Position numbers and translations under genes: made by a program. Positions 8,614-17,294 of a stretch of 46,004 bases of DNA are shown one piece after another (the first letter of the stretch is position 1; every line of letters starts with the position of its first letter). The notes beneath the pieces are model-generated. The model worked only from the letters and a program-made list of their open reading frames with translations, did not search any database and was not told the origin of the DNA. This DNA is from an uncultured Burkholderiales bacterium (GTDB taxonomy: Bacteria; Pseudomonadota; Gammaproteobacteria; Burkholderiales; Burkholderiaceae_C): the NCBI GenBank assembly GCA_903844825.1, contig CAIMVC010000388.1, forward strand, positions 1 through 46,004, read 5' to 3'.

Positions 8614-8633
8614 TTTGGTGCGCATGCACCAAA
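8614..8633. promoter_or_regulatory. Inverted repeat just before the amidohydrolase start
   Basis: TTTGGTGC and GCACCAAA form perfect 8-bp arms around a 4-bp centre, ending 7 bp before the ATG at 8641. A third TGGTGCA half lies at 8594-8600. It could be an additional regulator site or an mRNA hairpin masking the start, for which no clear Shine-Dalgarno is visible. Confidence 0.5.
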
Positions 8634-8640
8634 AACCGCC

Positions 8641-10017
8641 ATGACCGTGACCCCGCAAGCCCCACAGAGCAACGTTCCCGTTCAATTCGATCTGCTCATT
8701 CTGGACGCCATCGTGCTGACCGCCGATCCCGTCCGGCCCGAGCTGCGAAGCGGCGCGCTGGGCATCAGGGACGGCCGCATTAGTTGGTTGGCTGACAGCC
8801 CACCTGCCCACTACCAGGCGCGTCGTACCTTGCGCCTGCCGGGGCATTTCGTCACGCCCGGGTTTGTCAATCCGCATGTCCATTCGATCCTCAGCATGGT
8901 CCGTGGTGTGGCCGCCGATCTGGGCTTTGCCCCGTCCTACACCCCGGGCATTCCCAAAGGCACCCAAGTCAATCCGGAGCAGGCGCGGGCACTGGCCCGA
9001 CTGGGCGCGGTGGAAGCCATGCTGTTTGGCTCCACGGTCATTGGCGACAATTTTGTGCATGCCGACGTGACGACAGAGGCCATGGAGGAGCTCGGCGTGA
9101 GGCTGTGCCCCAGCTGGCGCCTGCACGACGTGGATTTCGCCAAGGTGGCGAACGGGGACTGGCACTTTGACGCAGCCATCGGGGCGCAGACACTTCGCGC
9201 CGGTATGGATCTGCAGGCGCGCTGGCAGGGGCATCCCCGGGTCAAGGTCAACCTTGCGGCGCATGCCGTCGACACTTGCTCCGAAGATTTTCTTCGCGAG
9301 CTTGCTGCGCTGGCCGGGGCGCATGACATGGTGGTTTCCACGCACCTGGGGCAGAGCAAGGTGGAGGTCGAGCGGGTCAAGGCGCGGACGGGTCGCACCT
9401 CCACCGAGGTGCTGGAGGATGTGGGTCTGCTGAACCACCGGCTCATGGCTGGCCACTGCATCTACGTGACGCCAAGCGACATCCAGCGTATGGCCAAGGC
9501 CGGTGCCCACGCCATTCATATTCCTAAATGCAATGCGGCCTCAGGGCGAATGGCGCCGACGCCGGCGATCAAGCGGGCCGGTGTCAACATGGCGCTGGCC
9601 ACGGACACGCAGCACGGGGACATGGTCGAACTGATGCGCTGGACGCTGGCGACCGCCCGCGTGCAGACCGGCGGCGTGGACGACGAATGGCAACCTCACC
9701 ATGTGTTTCACATGGCCACGCTGGGCGGCGCCAAGGCGCTGGGCATGGACCATGACATTGGCAGCATTGCCTTGGGGAAAAAGGCCGACCTGGTGGTTTT
9801 CAACGCCAACCGGCCCCACCTTCGACCGCACGTGAACCCGCTTGGCCTGTTGGTCCACACGGCTCAGGGGCGCGATGTGGAGATGGTGATCGTGGACGGC
9901 GACATCGTGGTCGAAAACGCTCTGCCAACCCGTGTCGATATGGAGCGCGTGTGCCTTGAAGCCGAAAAGGCTGCCCGCGAACTCTGGGGTGCCGAGGGTA
10001 AGCGGTACTGGCTTTGA
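8641..10017 (+). CDS. Amidohydrolase / deaminase (chlorohydrolase-cytosine deaminase type)
   Basis: Metal-dependent hydrolase of 458 residues, typical of the TRZ/ATZ/8-oxoguanine-deaminase group. N-terminal beta-sandwich strands (about 17-75) lead into the HxH metal motif at H79-H81 (FVNPHVHS). Further metal or catalytic positions are seen in STHLGQ, MAGHCIYV and ALATDTQHGDM. The C-terminal sandwich (ALGKKADLVVFN) closes the fold. No signal peptide, so cytoplasmic. The substrate is probably a nitrogen heterocycle or cyclic amidine, judged from the PuuE-like and racemase-like neighbours; guanine, cytosine or oxidised purine cannot be distinguished here. First gene of a plus-strand set with the Bug protein 85 bp downstream. 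Confidence 0.87.
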   Translation: MTVTPQAPQSNVPVQFDLLILDAIVLTADPVRPELRSGALGIRDGRISWLADSPPAHYQARRTLRLPGHFVTPGFVNPHVHSILSMVRGVAADLGFAPSYTPGIPKGTQVNPEQARALARLGAVEAMLFGSTVIGDNFVHADVTTEAMEELGVRLCPSWRLHDVDFAKVANGDWHFDAAIGAQTLRAGMDLQARWQGHPRVKVNLAAHAVDTCSEDFLRELAALAGAHDMVVSTHLGQSKVEVERVKARTGRTSTEVLEDVGLLNHRLMAGHCIYVTPSDIQRMAKAGAHAIHIPKCNAASGRMAPTPAIKRAGVNMALATDTQHGDMVELMRWTLATARVQTGGVDDEWQPHHVFHMATLGGAKALGMDHDIGSIALGKKADLVVFNANRPHLRPHVNPLGLLVHTAQGRDVEMVIVDGDIVVENALPTRVDMERVCLEAEKAARELWGAEGKRYWL

Positions 10018-10102
10018 AGCAAGCCAATCCCGCGGGCTTCGCAACTGGCGCGGCGCTTGCTTGGAGAGCTTGTATTTTTATTTTTTACAGACAGGAGTTT
10101 TT

Positions 10103-11104
10103 ATGTTCCGATTGATCCGTACCCAGCTTCTTCGCTCTTTAATCGCGGTTGCCATGGGCGCCGCGTGTGTGGCCGCCGTGCCGCTTTCAGCTCAGGCTCA
10201 AGAGGCCGCCTTTCCTTCGAAGCCGGTTCGCTTCCTCGTGCCGTTCCCACCCGGTGGCGCGGCAGACATCTTTGCGCGCCTGGTCGGCGACCGACTGGCG
10301 CAGAAATGGGGTCAGCCGGTGGTGGTGGAGAACCGGCCTGGTGGCGGTGGCATCGTGGCGACGCAGGCGGCCGTGCGTGCTCCGGCGGATGGTTACACCC
10401 TGCTGGTCGTCACGGTCGGCCATGCCGTGAACCCCGCGCTGCATGCCAAGTTGCCCTACGACACCCTGGCTGACCTTCAACCCGTGGCACGACTGGCTAC
10501 CGTGCCGAGCGTTCTGGTCGTCAACCCGTCCTTGTCGGTGAAGACAGTCGCTGAGCTCGTCGCCCTGGCCAAGAGCCAGCCCGGCAAGCTGACCTACGCT
10601 TCGTCCGGCAACGCCACCACCAGCCATGTGGCAGGCGCCATGTTCACCAGTCTGGCCAATGTTGACATCACGCATGTGCCCTACCGCGGCTCGGCGCCAG
10701 CCATCAGCGATTTGCTTGGCGGACAGGTCAGCATGATCATCGACCCGATCTCCTCCTCGGCCAACCACATACAGGCCGGCAAGCTGCGTGCGCTGGCCGT
10801 CAGCACGGCGACCCACTCCGCACTGGCGCCGAATCTGCCCACCCTGGCCGAATCCGGTTTGCGTGGATACGATTTCTCCGCCTGGTTCCTGTTGCTGGCG
10901 CCCAAGGGCGTTTCACCGGCCATCGTGGCCAAGGTCAATCAGGACGTGAGCGCCGCCATGGCAAGCGTCGAAATCAAGGAGCGCTACAAGACCATGGGTG
11001 CCGAGCCTGGGGCCGGAACGCCGCAGGAACTGGCGGTGTTTCTCGCCGCTGAAGTCAAGCGCCTGGGGGAAGTGGCCAAGGCCGCCGGCATGAAGGTCGA
11101 GTAG
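10103..11104 (+). CDS. Bug/TctC-family periplasmic substrate-binding protein
   Basis: Protein of 333 residues. The ATG at 10103 is chosen because it follows AGGAG at a good distance and begins a classical signal peptide (cleavage near SAQAQ). The mature part has the family signature KPVRFLVPFPPGGAADIFAR, then VENRPGGGGIVATQA, and later THVPYRGSAPAISDLLGGQV. Bug proteins bind small carboxylates, amino acids or aromatic acids, often as orphans without cognate TctAB membrane genes, as here. Co-directional with the amidohydrolase, so it probably captures the substrate or a related metabolite of that pathway. Confidence 0.92.
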   Translation: MFRLIRTQLLRSLIAVAMGAACVAAVPLSAQAQEAAFPSKPVRFLVPFPPGGAADIFARLVGDRLAQKWGQPVVVENRPGGGGIVATQAAVRAPADGYTLLVVTVGHAVNPALHAKLPYDTLADLQPVARLATVPSVLVVNPSLSVKTVAELVALAKSQPGKLTYASSGNATTSHVAGAMFTSLANVDITHVPYRGSAPAISDLLGGQVSMIIDPISSSANHIQAGKLRALAVSTATHSALAPNLPTLAESGLRGYDFSAWFLLLAPKGVSPAIVAKVNQDVSAAMASVEIKERYKTMGAEPGAGTPQELAVFLAAEVKRLGEVAKAAGMKVE

Positions 11105-11118
11105 CCTCGCAACCCAAG

Positions 11119-11156
11119 CAGGCCCTAGGCCTGTGCCCGGTTGGTTTCAGCCGGGC
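11119..11156 (+). terminator. Possible weak hairpin terminator
   Basis: Two consecutive stems follow the Bug gene: CAGGCC/GGCCTG (3-nt loop) and GCCCGG/CCGGGC (10-nt loop). The T-run is very short, so it may only attenuate transcription into the PuuE-like gene at 11183. Confidence 0.35.
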
Positions 11157-11182
11157 TTAACCTCAAAACCAGTTGATCGACT

Positions 11183-12145
11183 ATGACCCGCAGTGAAAAT
11201 AGTTTCCCGAGGGACCTGCTTGGCTACGGTCCCCGGCCGCCCGATCCGCGCTGGCCCAATGGCGCGCGCGTGGCGGTTTCTTTGGTGCTCAACTTTGAAG
11301 AAGGCGCGGAGTATTCCGTGGCCGAGGGCGATGCCCGTAACGAGGCGGTCTACGAGGTCATCGACCGGCTCGACGGCGTGCCTGACACCTGCTTGCAGTC
11401 TCACTTTGACTATGGCACCCGCGTCGGCTGGTGGCGCATCATGGACACGCTGGGCCGGTTTGATGCGCCTTGCACCGTCAGTGCCTGTGGCGCGGCGGTG
11501 CAGCGTTTGCCAGAGCTGGCCAAAGACGCAGTTTTGCGCGGTCACGAAGTGGCGGCACACGGCTGGCGCTGGGAAAGCCACGCCATGATGGATCGGGAGA
11601 CCGAGCGCGACCTGATTGCACGAACGGTTGAGGTCATCAAGCAGGTGACCGGCCAGCGCCCCGTGGGTTGGCACACGCGGTCGTCGAGCAGCCCGAACAC
11701 CCGCGCGTTGTTGATGGAAACGGGCGGCTTTCTCTACGACAGCGATTTCTACGGCGACGACCTGCCCGTCACCCTGAAGCGCCCCGACGGCGGGCCGCAT
11801 GTGTTGCTGCCCTATGCTTTCGACACCAATGACATGCAGTTTCAGCACACCCAGCGTTTCGTGCGTGCAGACGACTTTGCCGGTTATGTCATCGACGCTT
11901 TCGACTGGCTCTGGCGCGAAGGCGCAGAGCAGCCCCGGATGATGTCCATCGGCTTGCACTTGCGCATGCTGGCGCGACCGGCCCGCATGTGGGCCCTGGA
12001 GCGTATCTTGCAGCATATGCGTGATCGGGGACAGGTCTGGATAGCCCGGCGCGACGCGATTGCCCGCCATTGGCTGGACGGTGCCGGCAGCGTTGCCAGA
12101 CAGCTAGGTGACCGGTCGGAACCTGACACCGCTGGGCCCGCGTGA
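11183..12145 (+). CDS. PuuE-like polysaccharide deacetylase family protein (allantoinase type)
   Basis: Protein of 320 residues of the NodB-like deacetylase fold. The motif usually read as TFDD is NFEEGAE (37-43), as in metal-independent PuuE allantoinases (NYEEGGE). Other shared blocks are the C-x-F-DYGTRVGWWRI region, HEVAAHGWRWESH, and GWHTRSSSSPNTR. No signal peptide, so cytoplasmic; chitin or peptidoglycan deacetylation is unlikely. Reaction: probable hydrolysis of a hydantoin-type ring such as allantoin or a related imide. It is the last plus-strand gene of the ureide-like island, and faces the minus-strand DapA-family gene across 177 bp with no evident terminator. Confidence 0.85.
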   Translation: MTRSENSFPRDLLGYGPRPPDPRWPNGARVAVSLVLNFEEGAEYSVAEGDARNEAVYEVIDRLDGVPDTCLQSHFDYGTRVGWWRIMDTLGRFDAPCTVSACGAAVQRLPELAKDAVLRGHEVAAHGWRWESHAMMDRETERDLIARTVEVIKQVTGQRPVGWHTRSSSSPNTRALLMETGGFLYDSDFYGDDLPVTLKRPDGGPHVLLPYAFDTNDMQFQHTQRFVRADDFAGYVIDAFDWLWREGAEQPRMMSIGLHLRMLARPARMWALERILQHMRDRGQVWIARRDAIARHWLDGAGSVARQLGDRSEPDTAGPA

Positions 12146-12322
12146 TCATCGTCTCTGGATATCAAGGCGCGTGCCCACGGCCCGGCTGCGCCAGGCACCC
12201 GATCGCACCCCGCTGGGCGCGCCTTGCGGCCTTGTTCGTCCCTGCGCAAAGACTTGCGCCGCGTGGCTGACCTCTTGACCAGCGTCATTTCAGCCGAGCA
12301 CGCGGGCCAGCGGTTCAGCGAC
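12146..12322. other. Intergenic region between convergent genes
   Basis: 177 bp between the PuuE-like and DapA-family genes. I see no strong terminator or gene. It marks the border between the ureide-like and IclR-controlled islands. Confidence 0.4.
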
Positions 12323-13210
12323 TCAGCGCAAGGGCTCGCCCAGGTTCTTTTCAAGCACGGCCTTGACTCGCTGCTTGGCGGCATCGGTCAGCGGCTTGAA
12401 CGGGCCTCTGCATGATCCGCAATCGACTCCGCGCAAGGTCATGGCGTATTTCACGGCGTTGAAAACGCCCACCTCGACCATCGTCTCGACCACCTCATTG
12501 ACCTCGCCCTGCAGGCGCAGGGCCTCTGCGGGCTGACCAGCACGAAAGGCGTCGCGCAGGGCAATGAACTTTCCGGCCATGAAGTTGACCGTGCTGCCGA
12601 TCATGCCGCTGGCCCCCATCGACAGCCCGGACAGGAAGGCCTCGTCATAGCCGTTCAGGGCAATCAGCGATGGGTTGTGTGCGAGCACTCGCTCGAGTTC
12701 ATACATGTTGGTGTTGGTATGTTTCAGTGCAACGACGCGCGGATGTTTGAACAGCTCCCGGATGGCGCCCTGCGTCATGTTGATTCCGGTGAATGCCGGG
12801 ATGTTGTAGACGACCAGGGGCATATCTGACTGATCGATCAAGTCAAGGTAGTAGCCAATGATTTCCTCGGTCGTGTATTTGAAATAGATCGGCGGAACCG
12901 AAGAAATGGCATCGGCGCCATGGGCCCTGGCATGCTTTGACAAACGCACAGCCGCGTCGGTTCCGCCGGCGCCGGTATGAACGATGACTTTGACCTTGCC
13001 AGCGGCTTGGTGCAGGACTACTTCGGCGATTTTTTTTCGCTCGTCCTCGGTCAGGAGAAACGACTCGGCTGTGGAGCCGCCAACGTAGAGACCGTCGACG
13101 CCCTGAGCGATAACGTAATCAACCAGCTTGCGCAGCCCCGCGTCATTGATCTCGCCCTCGGCCGACATGGGCGTTGGCAGCGCCGGGTAAATTCCGGATA
13201 AATTTTTCAT
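12323..13210 (-). CDS. DapA/NanA-family lyase or aldolase (first copy)
   Basis: Schiff-base class I aldolase/lyase of 295 residues from the ATG at 13210 (an upstream in-frame extension is less likely). Catalytic Y135 (LVVYNIPAF) and Schiff-base K163 (VVALKHTNTN) are in place. The 2-oxo-acid carboxylate loop reads GGSTAES (45-51), closer to N-acetylneuraminate lyase-like members than to DapA. It lies 16 bp downstream of the SDR gene in a minus-strand operon. It should cleave or condense a pyruvate-containing substrate. Lysine biosynthesis is unlikely given the context of a catabolic island with a second family member. Confidence 0.88.
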   Translation of the reverse strand: MKNLSGIYPALPTPMSAEGEINDAGLRKLVDYVIAQGVDGLYVGGSTAESFLLTEDERKKIAEVVLHQAAGKVKVIVHTGAGGTDAAVRLSKHARAHGADAISSVPPIYFKYTTEEIIGYYLDLIDQSDMPLVVYNIPAFTGINMTQGAIRELFKHPRVVALKHTNTNMYELERVLAHNPSLIALNGYDEAFLSGLSMGASGMIGSTVNFMAGKFIALRDAFRAGQPAEALRLQGEVNEVVETMVEVGVFNAVKYAMTLRGVDCGSCRGPFKPLTDAAKQRVKAVLEKNLGEPLR

Positions 13211-13226
13211 CAGTAGTTTTCCATTT

Positions 13227-14051
13227 TTACCAAGCCGTCCAGCCGCCATCGACGACCAGGTTGGACCCGGTCATGTAGCGGGACGCATCCGAGGCGAGAA
13301 AAATCAGCGCGCCGTTAAATTCATCTTCTTCCGCCATGCGGCCGATCGGCATGCGCTGGCAATAATTGGCCTGGAATTGGGCGTCCTGTGTGTCGCGCCT
13401 GACGCCCGAAGGGGTCAGGATGTTCGCGCGCACGCCCTTTCGCCCCCAGTAGGTCGCCAGGTAGCGTGTGAAGTTGTACAAGCCTGATTTCGAGGCGCAG
13501 TAGGCCACCGGCTTGATGAACGGCGTGCCCGTTATCGCTTCCTTGTAGGCGTAGATGTCCTGCACGGGGGACAACATGCCGTAGATGGATCCGACGTTGA
13601 TGATGGAGCCGCGGCCCAGTTTGGCCATCGCGCCGCCTATGGCCTGGCAGCACAGAAATGTTCCCGTCATATTGACTTCAAGTACCTCGCGCCAGACGTC
13701 TTCCGGGAAGTCCTCGAACGGTCCCGAGACTTCAGGCGGTGCGCTGGGCTGGGTGTCGATACCGGCATTGTTGACAAGAACGTGCGGCACGCCCCAGCGC
13801 GCGACAAGCGCATCAAGCCCGGCTTTGACGGAGGCCTTCTTCGTGATGTCCACCGCAAAGAACGCCAGCCGCTCGGGATCCAGTGGAAAGCGCTCACTCA
13901 AAATGGCATCTTCTGGAATCCGGCGGTTGAAGATGGCCACCTTGGCGCCACGGTCAATCAGTTCGAGTGTGAATTGGCGTCCGATTTGGCCCAATCCGCC
14001 GGTGATGACGATCACGCGGTCGGTCAGGTCGAAAACGTCTTTTCGGTTCAT
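13227..14051 (-). CDS. SDR-family oxidoreductase
   Basis: Short-chain dehydrogenase of 274 residues. The cofactor motif TGGLGQIG (17-24), NNAG (94-97), catalytic S155, Y184 and K188 (YCASK) are all present. A Cys replaces one common position in the YxxxK motif without affecting catalysis. It resembles sugar or hydroxy-acid dehydrogenases (gluconate 5-dehydrogenase-like). Probable role: NAD(P)-dependent oxidation of a hydroxyl of the substrate before cleavage by the adjacent DapA-family enzymes. It starts at the ATG at 14051 and belongs to the IclR-linked operon. Confidence 0.88.
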   Translation of the reverse strand: MNRKDVFDLTDRVIVITGGLGQIGRQFTLELIDRGAKVAIFNRRIPEDAILSERFPLDPERLAFFAVDITKKASVKAGLDALVARWGVPHVLVNNAGIDTQPSAPPEVSGPFEDFPEDVWREVLEVNMTGTFLCCQAIGGAMAKLGRGSIINVGSIYGMLSPVQDIYAYKEAITGTPFIKPVAYCASKSGLYNFTRYLATYWGRKGVRANILTPSGVRRDTQDAQFQANYCQRMPIGRMAEEDEFNGALIFLASDASRYMTGSNLVVDGGWTAW

Positions 14052-14328
14052 GTGGGTTGTCCTTTAAATACGTGGCAGGCGGAAGTCGTCGAGGCGTTGT
14101 GACACGCTGCGCCTCCCATGGCTCGGGCATGGGCAGTGTGGCGCCTGCTTGCGTCCTTGTATGTCGAGCCGCAAGCAAGCTCAAGGTAGTCGCTAAATGC
14201 AGTCGCTAAATGCAGTCAGGCGCAAAAAGCGCCTGTTGGATGTTTCAAGAATGGCGCTGCCGTCGATCCAGACTGCACGGCGCCCTGCTTGCCAAAGCCC
14301 GACGTTCTCCGTTGTGGGGAGTCAGCGC
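14052..14328. other. Intergenic region between Bug protein and SDR genes
   Basis: 277 bp inside the minus-strand operon. It holds a 13-bp tandem duplication, AGTCGCTAAATGC at 14188-14200 and 14201-14213, and a hairpin (next entry). A promoter for the SDR/DapA pair could lie here, but none is clear. Confidence 0.5.
14217..14235 (-). terminator. Hairpin after the Bug gene
   Basis: CAGGCGC and GCGCCTG form a perfect 7-bp stem with a 5-nt A/T loop, about 95 nt beyond the end of the Bug gene. There is no T-run directly after the stem on the minus strand, so it may be an mRNA-stabilising or weak terminating element. Confidence 0.35.
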
Positions 14329-15324
14329 TTATTTCACGCCCAGTTGCTGAATTAGCTGTTTGAACAGCGCGCTGTCGGCCATGATCTGCTTGCGGAAGGT
14401 CTCGCCGTCGGCCACGGAATAGCCCAGGTTTTGTTTCTCCATGGCTTCCTTGACGGCGGGCTCGTTAGCCGTCTTGATGGTGATTGCGGAGAGCTTGCTC
14501 ATGACGTCCGCCGGCATGTTCTTAGGTCCGGCCAGGCCGCGCCAGGTTCCCATCGACAAGTCGATCTTGCGCTCCTTGAGCGTTGGCACCTGATCAAAGC
14601 CGACACCCTTGAAACGCTGGTCGGCAAACACTCCGAGAGTGCGCAGCTTGCCGGTGGCGATGAAGGTAGACACCTCGGATGGCGACGATGTAACGGCGTC
14701 GATGTGCCCGCCCAGCAGCGCGACCACGGCGGGTGCATTTCCCTGGAAGGGGACATGCGTGAAGGTGGTGCCGATTTTCTGGCCTAGAGCCGCTGCTGCC
14801 AGGTGAGACAGGCCCCCGCTGCCGGCATTGCCGAACTTCATGGGCTCTTTTGATTTTTTCGCGGCTTCGACAAATTCCTCCACCGTGTTCCAGGGCGCTT
14901 CGGCGCGCACGGTCAGTACGATGGGGTCGGCGTTGAGCCGCACGATGGGGGTGAAATCATCGGGCAGGAATTTCACGATGCCCATGTGCGGGATGATGGC
15001 CATCTCGACCGTCACCATGGCGATTTTGTAGCCGTCCGCCTTGGCGGCAACCACTTCAGCCAAACCAATGCCGCCGCTGGCGCCGGGCTTGTTGAGCACC
15101 GTCATGGGTTGGTTGACATGCTTTTTGGCCGCATCTGCGAAGACGCGTGCCAGCACGTCGGTGCCTCCGCCCGCGCCGAAGGGAACGACGAGCTCAATCG
15201 GCTTGTTGGGGTAGTCGGCCGCGCCTTGGGCCTGCGCCGTCAGGGGGCTTGCAGCTAGCCAGATGCTGGCGGTTGCGGCGGCAGCAGCCAGCAGTTTCTG
15301 GACAGTGGGTCGGTTGCTCATCAT
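14329..15324 (-). CDS. Bug/TctC-family periplasmic substrate-binding protein
   Basis: Protein of 331 residues with a signal peptide cleaved near LTAQAQG. Mature start: KPIELVVPFGAGGGTDVLAR, followed by NKPGASGGIGLAEV and FTHVPFQGNAPAVVALLGG, the standard Bug blocks. A Shine-Dalgarno-like GAGGAA precedes two adjacent ATGs. No TctA/TctB membrane partners occur in the window, so transport would need distant genes. Placed between two DapA-family enzymes and an SDR under IclR-type control, it probably binds the sugar acid or oxo-acid substrate of this island. Confidence 0.92.
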   Translation of the reverse strand: MMSNRPTVQKLLAAAAATASIWLAASPLTAQAQGAADYPNKPIELVVPFGAGGGTDVLARVFADAAKKHVNQPMTVLNKPGASGGIGLAEVVAAKADGYKIAMVTVEMAIIPHMGIVKFLPDDFTPIVRLNADPIVLTVRAEAPWNTVEEFVEAAKKSKEPMKFGNAGSGGLSHLAAAALGQKIGTTFTHVPFQGNAPAVVALLGGHIDAVTSSPSEVSTFIATGKLRTLGVFADQRFKGVGFDQVPTLKERKIDLSMGTWRGLAGPKNMPADVMSKLSAITIKTANEPAVKEAMEKQNLGYSVADGETFRKQIMADSALFKQLIQQLGVK

Positions 15325-15399
15325 GGTGGTCGTTCCTCTGGTGATTTTTCGGATGAAGGCGGGAAGGGTGATCGGTCTTGAGCGAATCTGCGGGCTCGT

Positions 15400-16302
15400 T
15401 CAGGCCAGCAAAGGCTTCAGTGCCGCCTTGATGGCGACCTTCTGCTGCTCGGTCACGCGCATCATGGGTGCGCGCGGTTCGAACATACGCAGTCCCTGCA
15501 GGTGCTGGATGTACTTGATGCAGGCCGGCAAGTTGTCATGGTTCAGGGTGTTCCACAAGGCGTTGAGTTTGAAGTGCAGATCACGGCCCGTGACATGGTC
15601 GTTGGCTTCTACTGCCCGCTGGATTTTCACCACGATCTGCGGCAAGGCGCTGGTCAATGCTGATATGGCGCCGTGCATTCCCAGGCAAAAGCCAGGGTAG
15701 AGAAGGGCGTCCACGCCGGACAGCACCACGTTCTCGGGCTTGCAGCGCAGCAGCAGGTCCGACAGGGATTTGAGGTCGCCGCCGCTTTGCTTCATGCCGA
15801 TGACGCCGGGCACCTCGTCCATGATGCGCAGCATCAGGTCAACGCTGAGGTAGTTCCAGGGGATGACGTTGTAGATCAGGATCGGGATGCCGGTGGCGTC
15901 GGCAATGGTGCGAAAGTGTTCCACCGTGGCGTCTGCGTCGGGTTTGAACAGGTAGTGCACCGGCGTGACCTGCAGCGCCGCAACCTTCATGCCCTTGAGC
16001 AACTGGGCGCGCTCAATGGCGCTTCGCGTGCTCTGCACGATCAGGCCCGCCAGGAAAGGGACGCGTTCGGCCGTGGCGTCATAGGCCTCGCGCATGACGG
16101 ATGCGTATTCAGCGTCCGTCAGCGTGTGGCCCTCGCCCGTGCTGCCGCCTGCCACCACGCCGCTGGCGCCTTGCGCCACGATGAAGTCGACCTGCTCGCG
16201 AAGCCCGCCCTTGACCAGGTCGCCATTCATGTCAAACGGCATCGTGATGGGAGGGAGCACGCCGGTGAGTTGCTGGCGAAGGGATGGGTTGGAACTTGGC
16301 AC
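15400..16302 (-). CDS. DapA-family lyase or aldolase (second copy)
   Basis: Class I lyase of 300 residues starting at a GTG (16302) with GAGG upstream. The canonical pyruvate-binding loop GGSTGEG (52-58) is retained, with Y144 (ILIYNVIPWN) and Schiff-base K171 (IGMKQSGGD). It differs clearly from the copy at 12323 (loop and flanking residues), so the two are not a recent duplication and likely act on different steps or substrates. First structural gene after the IclR gene; an IclR-type inverted repeat lies 50 bp upstream. Confidence 0.88.
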   Translation of the reverse strand: MPSSNPSLRQQLTGVLPPITMPFDMNGDLVKGGLREQVDFIVAQGASGVVAGGSTGEGHTLTDAEYASVMREAYDATAERVPFLAGLIVQSTRSAIERAQLLKGMKVAALQVTPVHYLFKPDADATVEHFRTIADATGIPILIYNVIPWNYLSVDLMLRIMDEVPGVIGMKQSGGDLKSLSDLLLRCKPENVVLSGVDALLYPGFCLGMHGAISALTSALPQIVVKIQRAVEANDHVTGRDLHFKLNALWNTLNHDNLPACIKYIQHLQGLRMFEPRAPMMRVTEQQKVAIKAALKPLLA

Positions 16303-16351
16303 GAAGAGACCTCGTTAGTTGAAAAAAACATGAAAAGCCGGAAGACAAAAC

Positions 16352-16366
16352 GTCCGGATACCGGAC
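16352..16366. promoter_or_regulatory. IclR-type operator, copy 1
   Basis: GTCCGG-ATA-CCGGAC, a perfect inverted repeat with a 3-bp centre, upstream of the DapA-family/Bug/SDR operon. The same architecture occurs before the IclR gene at 17330-17344. The 15-bp palindrome size suits IclR-family regulators. Confidence 0.7.
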
Positions 16367-16476
16367 AATCATTCCGTAAATTTCACAAAGTCTAAGAGGC
16401 AGTCTCAGTCCGGGCAATGCGGGTTTTCCCTGCGCGATGGGCTGCCTTTCGTGCGGCGGCAAACAGGGGTGTGCGC

Positions 16477-17277
16477 TCAGTCCTCGCGCTCGTAGCCGAT
16501 CTGGCGCGAGATCGAGTCTGCGGTCTGCACGACCAGCGGCGCGAGGCTGTCGATCTTGCCATCGGTCATACGGTCAGCCGGTCCTGTCACGCTGACCGAG
16601 GCGAACACATGGCCCGACGAATTGCGGATCGGCGCCGCCACGCAGCGCACCCAGACCTGGTGCTCCGAGTTGTCAATCGCATAGCCACGCTTGCGTATCG
16701 CGCCCAGTTCCTTGCGCAGGGCCTCGGCGGTGGCGATGGTGGTGGTGGTGTAGACCTTCAGCCCGGCGGCGATCACCTGTTCGACCACCTCGGGCCGCTG
16801 GAAGGCCAGCAAGGCCTTGCCCACGCCGGTGCAGTAGGCTGGCGACGCCTCGCTGGGCCTGATGCTGCTGATCTGGCGGTCCGCCGGCTCTTCGCGCTCA
16901 ACGACGACGACCTCGAAACCATTGAACACACCCAGGTGCGACGATTCGCCGGACAGCTTGCACAGGCGGTCAATGAAGGGCTTGGCCTCGCGCAGGATGT
17001 CCATGTTGGCCAGGGCAATATTGCCCAATTCAAACAGCCGCAGACCCAGTCCGTAGCTGCCGGTGCGCACATCCTGTTCGACGAAGCCGATCTGCTTCAT
17101 GGCCGCCAGCATGCGGTGGGCCGTGGGACGCGGCAAGCCTGACGTCGTGGCAATCTGGGCCAGCGAAAGATGTCGGCTCACTGTCGAGAAGCACTCCAAA
17201 ATACCCATCATCTTTCCGATCGACTGGATTTTGCTTTTATCGTCTGACGCAGGGGGAGTGGACTTTGCTTTCGCCAT
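16477..17277 (-). CDS. IclR-family transcriptional regulator
   Basis: Regulator of about 266 residues from the ATG at 17277; a GTG at 17316 would add 13 residues. The winged HTH near residues 20-85 shows MMGILECFS, SLAQIATTSGLPRPTAHRML and a wing at GFVEQD. The C-terminal effector domain has typical IclR blocks (SHLGVFNGFEVVVVER, YCTGVGKALLAF, RKRGYAIDNSEH, SVSVTGPADRM). Paired GTCCGG-N3-CCGGA sites before this gene and before the next operon support autoregulation and local control. Effector unknown, probably the substrate of the island. Confidence 0.9.
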   Translation of the reverse strand: MAKAKSTPPASDDKSKIQSIGKMMGILECFSTVSRHLSLAQIATTSGLPRPTAHRMLAAMKQIGFVEQDVRTGSYGLGLRLFELGNIALANMDILREAKPFIDRLCKLSGESSHLGVFNGFEVVVVEREEPADRQISSIRPSEASPAYCTGVGKALLAFQRPEVVEQVIAAGLKVYTTTTIATAEALRKELGAIRKRGYAIDNSEHQVWVRCVAAPIRNSSGHVFASVSVTGPADRMTDGKIDSLAPLVVQTADSISRQIGYERED

Positions 17278-17294
17278 AACTGAAGGTGTTTCGT

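Noticed and set aside
8584-9519. 311-codon minus-strand frame across the amidohydrolase
   Set aside because: Fully antisense to a gene with clear catalytic motifs; composition is typical of a GC-rich shadow frame.
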